A stretch of DNA of 64,000 nucleotides from assembly GCF_016406325.1 (NCBI RefSeq), contig NZ_CP066370.1, positions 1 to 64,000 of the forward strand. Direction: 5' to 3'. Below, in pieces: positions 57,017-64,000 of this stretch (position 1 is its first letter; each line of letters starts with the position of its first letter). The notes below the pieces were generated by a model, which did not search any database, had not been told where the DNA came from, and was given only the letters and a program-made list of their open reading frames with translations. The stretch comes from Shewanella putrefaciens (GTDB lineage Bacteria > Pseudomonadota > Gammaproteobacteria > Enterobacterales > Shewanellaceae). Both the position numbers and the translations under genes were made by a program.

Positions 57017-59785
57017 TTAGTGGGCTTCATCCCAATTATCACCAATGCCAGCTTCTGCGAGTAATGCTACATCGAGGATTGCAGCCTTCGCCATGAGTTC
57101 ACATACTTTTTGTTTGAGCGTCTCTGCTTTATCGGCATCGACTTCGAATACTAATTCGTCGTGGACTTGCATAATCATGGCGATTTCGCCTTGGGTTTCT
57201 GTCTTGATCCACTGGGCAATATTGATCATGGCTTTTTTGATGATATCGGCAGCCGTGCCTTGCATCGGTGCGTTAATCGCAGCACGTTCTGCGCCTTGGC
57301 GGCGCATTGCATTACGATCCCGGATTTCGGGCAAGTAGAGGCGACGACCAAATAGTGTTGAAACATATCCTAATTCTGCTGCTCCTGCGCGCGTTTCTTC
57401 CATATACCTTAACACTCCCGGGTAGCGGGCGAAGTAAGTATCAATATAGGTTTGAGCTTCGTTACGAGGAATATCCAGTTGACGAGCTAAACCAAAGGCT
57501 GACATACCATAAATAAGGCCGAAGTTTACGGCTTTAGCGCGGCGTCGCTGTTCTGTTGTTACAGCATCAAAGTCAGTTCCAAATACTTCGGCAGCGGTGG
57601 CTCTGTGAATGTCTTTACCCTCGGCGAAGGCTTTGAGCAGACCCGCATCTTGGGATAGATGTGCCATGATCCGCAGTTCGATTTGTGAATAATCAGCGGC
57701 CAAAATTTTACGGCCTGCAGGGGCGATAAAGGCTTGGCGAATGCGGCGACCTTCTTCGGTACGAATAGGAATATTCTGCAGGTTAGGCTCGCTTGACGAT
57801 AAGCGCCCTGTTGCCGCATTAGCTTGGTGGTAACTTGTGTGAACGCGCCCAGTCTTGGCATTGACCATCAGCGGTAGTTTATCTGTGTAAGTACTTTTTA
57901 ACTTAGATAGGCTGCGATGCTCGAGGATCACCTTTGGCAGTGGGAAATCTAAGGCTAATTCGACTAATACTTCTTCCGCGGTCGATGGCGCGCCCTTTGG
58001 TGTTTTTTTGGTGATTGGATAACCTAGTTTTTCAAAAAATAGCACTTGCAGTTGTTTGGGTGAACCGAGATTAAATTTTTCACCTGCAATCTCGTAGGCT
58101 TTTTCTTCTAAGGTATCGATTTTACGCGCTAGCTCATCACTCTGTTGGCCGAGTAACATGCTATCAATTAATACACCTTGGCGCTCAATGTCTGATAGTA
58201 CTTGGATTAAGGGTAATTCAATTTCAGTAAATACTGAGGCCAATTGAGGTTCTTTTTCTAGCCTTGGCCATAGGTGCTGGTGTAAACGCAGAGTAATATC
58301 CGCATCCTCCGCAGCATACGGGGCTGCAACTTCCAACGGGATTTGATTGAAGGTAAGTTGTTTCGCCCCTTTGCCTGCAATATCTTCAAAGCCAATGTTT
58401 TTATGGCCTAGATACTTGAGCGCTAATCCATCCATATCATGGCGTGAAGCCACGGAGTTAAAAACATAGGATTCGAGCATGGTATCAAATACGACACCCT
58501 GTAATTTAATGCCCGCATTAGCCAAAACGCTGATGTCATATTTCAGGTTCTGGCCGACTTTTTTGACCTTGTCGTCTTCTAAAATGGGGCGTAGTTTTTC
58601 GAGCGCAAATTGCTTATCTAACTGTTGAGGCGCGCCAACATAATCGTGAGCTAAAGGCAGGTAAGCGGCTTTGCCTGCTTCCACAGCGAAAGACATGCCA
58701 ACCAGTTCCGCGACCATATAGTCGAGACTCGTGGTCTCTGTATCCACGGCTATTAATGATGCCTGTTTCAGCTTGGCAATCCATTCATCAAGCTGAGTTT
58801 CGGTTAAAATCGTGTCGTATTGAGTTTCAAGTGCAGGATTTGGCATAGAGCTTTCTTGGGTTTCGACTTTAGCCGCATCCGCGACTACGGTCGTTGGTGC
58901 TTTATTATCTAAGACCTCGGCAAGCCAGCGCTTAAACTCCATCTCGCTGTAGCATTTGATCAGTTCGTCTCTATCTGCGGGTTTGGCAGTGAGCTCATGC
59001 CAATCTTGCTCAAGTTCCACATCGGTTTTAATGGTAGCAAGTTCGTAGGAGAGTCTAAGCATGTCGGCATTTTCAGTGATTTTTGCCGCCATCGTTTTTG
59101 CGCCCCTGAAGCCTAAGTCAGAGACCTTTTCGGGAGCGGCGAGTAGGTTGGCCACGCTTCCTGCGCCAGTCAGCATAGCTAATGCCGTTTTTTCGCCGAC
59201 ACCAGGTAAGCCAGGAATATTATCGGCCTTATCGCCCATCAAGGCTAAGAAATCAATAATACGATCTGGACCTACACCATATTTTGCTGCAACTTCATCG
59301 GGCCCCATGATGGTATCTGTCATGGTATTGATCAGCGTGATATTTTCATCAACCAATTGGGCCATATCTTTATCACCAGTACTAATGAGTACGGCGCGAT
59401 TCTCACGGCTTGCTTGGCGGGCAATTGTGCCGATAACATCATCCGCTTCAACGCCAGGGATAGAGATAAGGGGTAAACCAAGGGCGTGAATAATCCTATG
59501 CAGAGGTTCGATTTGTGAACGAAGATCATCCGGCATCGGTGGGCGCTGTGCTTTGTATTCGCTGTACATATCATTACGGAAGGTTTTACCTTTAGCATCG
59601 AATACGACGGCGATATGGCTCGGTTGGTAACGGCTCAATAGACTGCGTAACATATTTACTACGCCATAGACGGCACCCGTTGCTTCGCCCTTTGAGTTTG
59701 TCAGGTGAGGAGGCGCATAATAGGCGCGGTATAAATAAGAAGATCCATCCACAAGGACAAGTGGGTTATTTGCAATGGTAGGCAT
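57017..59785 (-). CDS. polA: DNA polymerase I
   Basis: PolA fills gaps and removes primers. The 922-residue product has an N-terminal 5' nuclease domain ([46 protein letters not shown]), a 3'-5' exonuclease domain with [11 protein letters not shown] and [13 protein letters not shown], and a polymerase domain with motif [16 protein letters not shown], motif [17 protein letters not shown] and motif [12 protein letters not shown]. Exonuclease acidic residues are kept, so proofreading is probable. A DnaA box lies 87 bases upstream of the ATG. Confidence 0.99.
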   Translation of the reverse strand: MPTIANNPLVLVDGSSYLYRAYYAPPHLTNSKGEATGAVYGVVNMLRSLLSRYQPSHIAVVFDAKGKTFRNDMYSEYKAQRPPMPDDLRSQIEPLHRIIHALGLPLISIPGVEADDVIGTIARQASRENRAVLISTGDKDMAQLVDENITLINTMTDTIMGPDEVAAKYGVGPDRIIDFLALMGDKADNIPGLPGVGEKTALAMLTGAGSVANLLAAPEKVSDLGFRGAKTMAAKITENADMLRLSYELATIKTDVELEQDWHELTAKPADRDELIKCYSEMEFKRWLAEVLDNKAPTTVVADAAKVETQESSMPNPALETQYDTILTETQLDEWIAKLKQASLIAVDTETTSLDYMVAELVGMSFAVEAGKAAYLPLAHDYVGAPQQLDKQFALEKLRPILEDDKVKKVGQNLKYDISVLANAGIKLQGVVFDTMLESYVFNSVASRHDMDGLALKYLGHKNIGFEDIAGKGAKQLTFNQIPLEVAAPYAAEDADITLRLHQHLWPRLEKEPQLASVFTEIELPLIQVLSDIERQGVLIDSMLLGQQSDELARKIDTLEEKAYEIAGEKFNLGSPKQLQVLFFEKLGYPITKKTPKGAPSTAEEVLVELALDFPLPKVILEHRSLSKLKSTYTDKLPLMVNAKTGRVHTSYHQANAATGRLSSSEPNLQNIPIRTEEGRRIRQAFIAPAGRKILAADYSQIELRIMAHLSQDAGLLKAFAEGKDIHRATAAEVFGTDFDAVTTEQRRRAKAVNFGLIYGMSAFGLARQLDIPRNEAQTYIDTYFARYPGVLRYMEETRAGAAELGYVSTLFGRRLYLPEIRDRNAMRRQGAERAAINAPMQGTAADIIKKAMINIAQWIKTETQGEIAMIMQVHDELVFEVDADKAETLKQKVCELMAKAAILDVALLAEAGIGDNWDEAH

Positions 59786-59871
59786 AAGTATTTTTCGTTT
59801 ATCGATGACTTAGATGGCGGTTAGCATGCCACAGAAGCACTATTTCAGCCATGGCAAATTGACACTCAGCC

Positions 59872-59880
59872 TGTGGATAA
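59872..59880 (-). promoter_or_regulatory. DnaA box upstream of polA
   Basis: TGTGGATAA is the reverse complement of the strong DnaA box TTATCCACA, placed 87 bases upstream of the polA start. DnaA stimulation of polA has been reported in E. coli, so direct control here is plausible. Confidence 0.55.
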
Positions 59881-60056
59881 GTCTGTGAGTGAAAAAGTCA
59901 ACTATGAATAATGGCTTTGTATACGACTAAGTGCGATATTTTTAAGTTGTTGTTTTTTATGTTTAAAATTGATTTTTGTGAGTTCAATACTGTTTCTTGA
60001 AAAATTTTCCTAATTTGTGGATTTTTTATTGACTCCGTAGAATACATCTAAGATTG

Positions 60057-60095
60057 ACTTAATTTTCGACATCGCTCAGATTCGACGAATTAAGT
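60057..60095. promoter_or_regulatory. Inverted repeat ahead of elbB
   Basis: ACTTAATT (60057-60064) and AATTAAGT (60088-60095) are perfect inverted arms around 23 bases that hold two copies of TTCGAC. It ends 76 bases ahead of elbB and may be an operator. The binding protein is unknown. Confidence 0.35.
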
Positions 60096-60171
60096 TAGCA
60101 CGATTTTTAATCAGATCAACCAATTTGTTTGCAGTTTGTTAAAACCAAATCACATAAGAGGGATATTTTTA

Positions 60172-60834
60172 ATGAAAAAAATCGCAGTGTTACTCAGCGG
60201 GTGTGGTGTTTTCGATGGAACAGAGATCCATGAATCGGTTTTAACCCTATTATCTCTATCGAAAGCTGGCGCACATTATCAATGTTTTGCTCCTGATATC
60301 AATCAAATGCATGTAGTTAATCACTTATCTGGAGAAGTCGATGTCACCGAGACGCGTAATGTATTGGTGGAATCGGCACGTATCGCCCGTGGGGAAATAA
60401 AGTCAACCACTGAGCTAGAGATTGCAGCATTTGACGCATTAGTTATTCCTGGCGGTTTTGGCGCGGCTAAAAACCTATGTAATTTTGCGACTAATGGTAG
60501 TGAGTGTGAAGTGGAGCCACTGGTGGCCGATTTTATCAATGAGTTCATTCTGGCGAAAAAGCCCGTTGGCTTTATCTGTATTGCCCCTATGATGATCCCG
60601 CGTTTATATCCCCATGGCGTAAAAGGCACGATCGGTAATGATAGCGAGACTGTCGCAGCGTTTAATTTGATGGGCGGTGAGCATCATATTGCAACAGTGC
60701 ATGAGATAGTCGTGGATGAAGCGAATCGGATTGTTAGCACTCCCGCTTATATGTTGGCAGGCAGTATTGCTGAAGCGCACTCAGGCATCGAGAAGCTGGT
60801 TGCCAAGGTGCTGGAGATGACTGACGAGCGTTAG
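60172..60834 (+). CDS. elbB: Isoprenoid biosynthesis glyoxalase ElbB
   Basis: ElbB is a DJ-1/PfpI-like protein with glyoxalase activity in E. coli, linked by name to isoprenoid synthesis. ATG 60172 gives 220 residues, starting MKKIAVLLSGCGVFDGTEIH, with AGAGGG upstream. The nucleophile region is GFICIAPMMIPRLY with the Cys in the elbow, and DALVIPGGFGAAKNL is typical. It is a single gene opposite polA. Confidence 0.94.
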   Translation: MKKIAVLLSGCGVFDGTEIHESVLTLLSLSKAGAHYQCFAPDINQMHVVNHLSGEVDVTETRNVLVESARIARGEIKSTTELEIAAFDALVIPGGFGAAKNLCNFATNGSECEVEPLVADFINEFILAKKPVGFICIAPMMIPRLYPHGVKGTIGNDSETVAAFNLMGGEHHIATVHEIVVDEANRIVSTPAYMLAGSIAEAHSGIEKLVAKVLEMTDER

Positions 60835-60920
60835 TTTGAGCCGCTTGTTGCGTGTGAGAGCGCGTCATTGAACCAAGATAAATCCCCATGCGTTTCAGGA
60901 TTTATCTTGGTATAACGAAA

Positions 60921-61766
60921 TTAGATTGAGTTCGGGGACTTGCGGCTATCGAATAACCCTTGGGTTAAACCTATAAATAAGCCACCAATGTGGGCACCAT
61001 TAGCAACCGAAACCCCTAGAATATCCGTGAACCCTAATGCCAACCAAATCATCATAAATCCCATATATGCAGGCGGTAATCCTATGCCTGCGGCAGGTTT
61101 ACGTATTCCCATGATCCAAGTGTAACCCACCACTGCATACACAACGCCCGATAGGCCACCGAAGTTAGGACCGCTGACATAGTATTGGATGATGTTTGGT
61201 AATGTGCCCGCCATAAAAAGTAGGATGAGCAACGGTGTAGTACCGATACGGGTTTCGATTCGGCCACCTAAATACCACCACCAGAGCAAGTTAAAGATGA
61301 CGTGCATGGCGGAAAAATGTAGCAGGCTGGGTGTAAAAACACGCCAGAACTGGCTGAGATCTGATTGAGATACTGCTCCAAAATAGGACAGCGTTTCGTA
61401 GATTGGATTGGCGAATCCTAAGTTCATCGCTGCAAAGATGAGTACACAAACCGCAAATACAATCAGCGTGACTGGGCCTGCACCGGTAATAAATTGGGTA
61501 AAGAGCTGTAGCGAAGGGGCGCCATAATCGAGTTTGGTCTGAGTATCGCCATGTTCCCATGAGGCTTGCAGATATTTATTGTCGTAAGGGTGGGCAATAA
61601 AATGGGCAAACTCTTGGCGTGCTTGTTCCACATCTTTGTCATGGATAACAAGAATGGCGACACCTTGAACCAGCGGCTCGATTTGGCAGTCAATATTTTC
61701 ACCTTTGAGGTAATCGACAAATGCCTGCGCGGCTCTGCTGTTGGGGAGTCTGCCAATTTCTATCAT
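60921..61766 (-). CDS. glpG: Rhomboid protease GlpG
   Basis: GlpG is an intramembrane serine protease. The 281-residue product has an N-terminal cytoplasmic domain (about 1-80) and six membrane helices. The catalytic Ser is in GGLSGVVYAVVG and the His in VANGAHIGGLFIG; HVIFNLLWWWYLGG carries the conserved HxxxN oxyanion residues. It overlaps glpE by four bases (ATGA), so the two are translationally coupled. Confidence 0.96.
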   Translation of the reverse strand: MIEIGRLPNSRAAQAFVDYLKGENIDCQIEPLVQGVAILVIHDKDVEQARQEFAHFIAHPYDNKYLQASWEHGDTQTKLDYGAPSLQLFTQFITGAGPVTLIVFAVCVLIFAAMNLGFANPIYETLSYFGAVSQSDLSQFWRVFTPSLLHFSAMHVIFNLLWWWYLGGRIETRIGTTPLLILLFMAGTLPNIIQYYVSGPNFGGLSGVVYAVVGYTWIMGIRKPAAGIGLPPAYMGFMMIWLALGFTDILGVSVANGAHIGGLFIGLTQGLFDSRKSPNSI

Positions 61767-62068
61767 GCATTCGCCTCATGCCAGGCACTATAGCCGCCGT
61801 CTAGGCTGTAAACATCATCAAAACCTTGTTCGCATAAATATTGCGCGGCATTTTGGCTGCTCATACCGTGGTAACAAACGACTACGAGTGGGCTATCCAT
61901 ATCTGCTTGGCTAATAAATTGTGCGAGATTTTCGTTATTCAGATTGGTTGCTCCAGCAATATGGCCATTGGTGAAGCTATTGCCATCGCGGATATCGACG
62001 ATTTGCACTGGCTGTGCTTCGGTCATTTGCAGCAATTGATTAACGCTTAAGTGTTTAAAGGAAGACAT
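61763..62068 (-). CDS. glpE: Thiosulfate sulfurtransferase GlpE
   Basis: GlpE is a single-domain rhodanese moving sulfur from thiosulfate to thiophilic acceptors. I start it at ATG 62068, giving 101 residues, MSSFKHLSVNQLLQM; the frame is open upstream but the extra 59 codons do not look like family sequence. The active loop is VVVCYHGMSSQNAAQYL with the Cys nucleophile. It precedes glpG by a four-base overlap. No glpR or glpD is here. Confidence 0.94.
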   Translation of the reverse strand: MSSFKHLSVNQLLQMTEAQPVQIVDIRDGNSFTNGHIAGATNLNNENLAQFISQADMDSPLVVVCYHGMSSQNAAQYLCEQGFDDVYSLDGGYSAWHEANA

Positions 62069-62171
62069 AATAAAACCCGACAAAGCTAAGAGATGGAAAT
62101 CAAGATGGGATAAGTGTGCAACAAGGGGCTGCATGTGTACAGCCCCGTGATGGGTATTATAGCTAAGGGAA

Positions 62172-63197
62172 TTAATCCCAGCTGAGGATGACTTTACCCG
62201 ATTGACCCGAGCCCATAGCGTCAAAGCCTTTTTGGAAATCATCAATCTTGTAGTGGTGAGTGATGATTGGGGAAATGTCTAAGCCAGATTGGATAAGGCT
62301 TGCCATCTTGTACCAAGTTTCGAACATTTCACGGCCGTAAATGCCTTTAATGACCAAACCTTTGAAGATCACTTTGCTCCAATCAATGGCCATTTCGCCA
62401 CCCGGAATACCGAGCATAGCGACTTTACCGCCGTGGTTCATGGTATCTAACATGGCGTGGAAGGCCGATGGTACGCCAGACATTTCTAATCCAACATCAA
62501 AACCTTCGGTCATGCCGAGTTCTTTCATCACGTCTTTTAGATTTTCTTTTGATACGTTTACAGCGCGAGTCGCCCCCATTTTTCGGGCCAGCTCTAAGCG
62601 GTATTCGTTAACGTCGGTAATCACCACATGGCGAGCACCTACATGACGACATACTGCTGCTGCCATGATACCGATAGGACCTGCGCCTGTGATCAACACG
62701 TCTTCGCCGACCAAATCGAATGACAGTGCCGTGTGTACTGCGTTACCAAATGGGTCAAAGATTGAGGCTAAATCATCGCTGATATCATCAGGGATTTTAA
62801 AGGCGTTAAAGGCGGGGATAACTAAGTATTCGGCAAATGAACCTTCGCGGTTTACACCCACACCTGAGGTATTACGACATAGATGGGTGCGACCCGCGCG
62901 GCAGTTACGGCAGTGACCACAGGTGATATGGCCTTCACCAGAAACGCGGTCACCAATTTTAAAGTCACGCACTTCTTGACCGATATCAACCACTTCACCC
63001 ACGTACTCGTGACCTACCACCATAGGCACAGGAATGGTTTTTTGTGACCATTCGTCCCAGTTGTAGATGTGCATATCGGTGCCACAAATGGCGGTCTTTT
63101 TAATCTTGATCAGCAGATCGTTGTGGCCCATTTCAGGTTTAGGCGCATCGACTAACCAAATGCCTTTTTCGGCTTTTAACTTGCTTAGTGCTTTCAT
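62172..63197 (-). CDS. tdh: L-threonine 3-dehydrogenase
   Basis: Tdh oxidises threonine to 2-amino-3-ketobutyrate with NAD. The 341-residue zinc-dependent protein has [13 protein letters not shown] with the catalytic-zinc Cys, [12 protein letters not shown], the structural-zinc cluster [15 protein letters not shown], and Rossmann [15 protein letters not shown]. It equals the E. coli length. kbl lies 11 bases upstream on the same strand, giving the kbl-tdh operon for threonine breakdown to glycine and acetyl-CoA. Confidence 0.98.
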   Translation of the reverse strand: MKALSKLKAEKGIWLVDAPKPEMGHNDLLIKIKKTAICGTDMHIYNWDEWSQKTIPVPMVVGHEYVGEVVDIGQEVRDFKIGDRVSGEGHITCGHCRNCRAGRTHLCRNTSGVGVNREGSFAEYLVIPAFNAFKIPDDISDDLASIFDPFGNAVHTALSFDLVGEDVLITGAGPIGIMAAAVCRHVGARHVVITDVNEYRLELARKMGATRAVNVSKENLKDVMKELGMTEGFDVGLEMSGVPSAFHAMLDTMNHGGKVAMLGIPGGEMAIDWSKVIFKGLVIKGIYGREMFETWYKMASLIQSGLDISPIITHHYKIDDFQKGFDAMGSGQSGKVILSWD

Positions 63198-63208
63198 TTT
63201 GTAGGGTC

Positions 63209-64000
63209 CTAAATAATCGCCATTTCTTTAGCGATACGGGTAAAGGCTTCAATCGCTTTGTCGAGTTGCTCACGGGTGTGGGCCGCCGACATTTGCGTAC
63301 GGATTCGGGCTTGTCCTTTGGGAACTACAGGGAAGGAGAAGCCAATCACGTAGATATGATCTTCTAATAAACGGTTCGCGAAGTCGCTTGCCAGTTTCGC
63401 ATCGCCAATCATCACAGGGATAATTGCATGGTCGGCGCCGCCTAAAGTGAAGCCTGCCGCTGACATTTTTTCACGGAAATAACGGCTGTTTTCCCATACC
63501 GCTTCACGCAGCGCCTGGCCTGATTTAAGCATCTCTAATACATGGATAGAGGCTGTCACAATCGACGGCGCCAATGAGTTAGAGAACAGATAAGGGCGAG
63601 AGCGTTGACGTAACCAGTCGATGACTTCTTTTTTACCTGAAGTGAAACCGCCCGATGCGCCGCCTAAAGCCTTGCCTAAGGTGCCAGTGATAATGTCGAC
63701 ACGGCCCATCACACCACAGTGTTCGTGGGAGCCGCGACCGTTTTGACCAACAAAGCCTACGGCGTGTGAGTCGTCTACCATCACTAGAGCGCCATATTTA
63801 TCGGCTAAGTCACACACACCTTGGAGGTTGGCGATCACGCCGTCCATGGAGAACACGCCGTCAGTGGCGATCAAAATATTGCGCGCGCCGGCTTCTTTTG
63901 CGGCGATCAGTTGCGTTTCTAAGTCCGCCATATCGTTGTTAGCGTAACGGAAACGCTTAGCCTTACATAGGCGCACACCATCGATGATAGAGGCATGGTT
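63209..64000 (-). CDS. kbl: Glycine C-acetyltransferase, partial (5' end beyond window)
   Basis: Kbl splits 2-amino-3-ketobutyrate with CoA to glycine and acetyl-CoA using pyridoxal phosphate. The window holds the C-terminal 263 residues, starting at [11 protein letters not shown]; the open frame runs off the end. Visible motifs are [18 protein letters not shown] with the PLP-binding Asp, and [16 protein letters not shown] with the PLP Lys. The start codon is beyond base 64000. Confidence 0.97.
   Translation of the reverse strand, partial: NHASIIDGVRLCKAKRFRYANNDMADLETQLIAAKEAGARNILIATDGVFSMDGVIANLQGVCDLADKYGALVMVDDSHAVGFVGQNGRGSHEHCGVMGRVDIITGTLGKALGGASGGFTSGKKEVIDWLRQRSRPYLFSNSLAPSIVTASIHVLEMLKSGQALREAVWENSRYFREKMSAAGFTLGGADHAIIPVMIGDAKLASDFANRLLEDHIYVIGFSFPVVPKGQARIRTQMSAAHTREQLDKAIEAFTRIAKEMAII

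Larger units (their letters stand above)
59786..60171. other. Divergent polA-elbB gap
   Basis: This AT-rich 386-base gap has no gene. It holds a DnaA box, an 8-base inverted repeat and a possible elbB promoter (TTGACT 60029-60034 with AAGATT 60051-60056). Confidence 0.6.

Noticed and set aside
62069..62245. Longer glpE frame starting at 62245
   Set aside because: It overlaps the 3' end of tdh; the usual GlpE start is ATG 62068.

Overview
This window is core chromosome of a gammaproteobacterium, very probably a Shewanella. It begins on the GTG start codon of dnaA. The genus call rests on recognised protein families and gene order: dnaA-dnaN-recF-gyrB, an HDOD protein, glyS-glyQ, fadBA next to pepQ-yigZ-trkH-hemG, def-fmt-rsmB-trkA opposite a LysM protein-dprA-smg, and hemN-DUF2489-yihI-engB-polA. 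No search was run, so no species is named.

Layout. 1-6.2 kb: replication initiation and gyrase operon. 6.4-15.7 kb: HDOD regulator, glycyl-tRNA synthetase, 3-methyladenine glycosylase, a very large periplasmic propeller-amidohydrolase, a MOSC protein and TusA. Three ParB-binding (parS-type) palindromes lie at 11.3, 12.6 and 15.7 kb. 15.7-24.7 kb: fadBA, a pepQ broken by one in-frame TAG, yigZ, trkH, hemG, an ArsR regulator and a second hemG. 24.8-37.3 kb: a second trkH with trkA-rsmB-fmt-def on the minus strand, then LysM-dprA-smg-yrdD-like-tsaC-hemF, a truncated haemoglobin, aroE and a DUF1488 gene. 37.5-43.7 kb: a gamma-carbonic anhydrase family gene, then a complete rRNA operon with two promoters and no tRNA in its spacer. 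43.9-50.4 kb: a PAS/degenerate-GGDEF/degenerate-EAL protein, a lysophospholipase-like hydrolase, a DUF885 lipoprotein and adenosine deaminase. 50.5-60.8 kb: hemN, DUF2489, yihI, a zinc-ribbon methyltransferase-like protein, a CsrB/CsrC-type RNA, cytochrome c4, engB, Spot 42 RNA with a possible second small RNA, polA and elbB. 60.9-64 kb: glpE-glpG, tdh and a partial kbl.

How it works together. The window is housekeeping: replication and segregation near the origin, translation start (fmt, def, tsaC, rsmB, glyQS, rRNA), haem synthesis with both oxygen-dependent (hemF) and oxygen-independent (hemN) steps plus two HemG-type oxidases, potassium uptake with two TrkH and one TrkA, and fatty acid oxidation. 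Two global regulatory RNAs, a Csr-sequestering RNA and Spot 42, flank engB in the same arrangement as in E. coli.

No CRISPR array, insertion sequence, prophage, integron or defence island was seen, and no wholly new multi-gene system. The most useful observations are unlabelled non-coding elements: the Csr RNA, Spot 42 and its neighbour, the parS cluster (one inside a terminator-like palindrome) and a DnaA box ahead of polA. The single-codon break in pepQ is the main protein-level anomaly.
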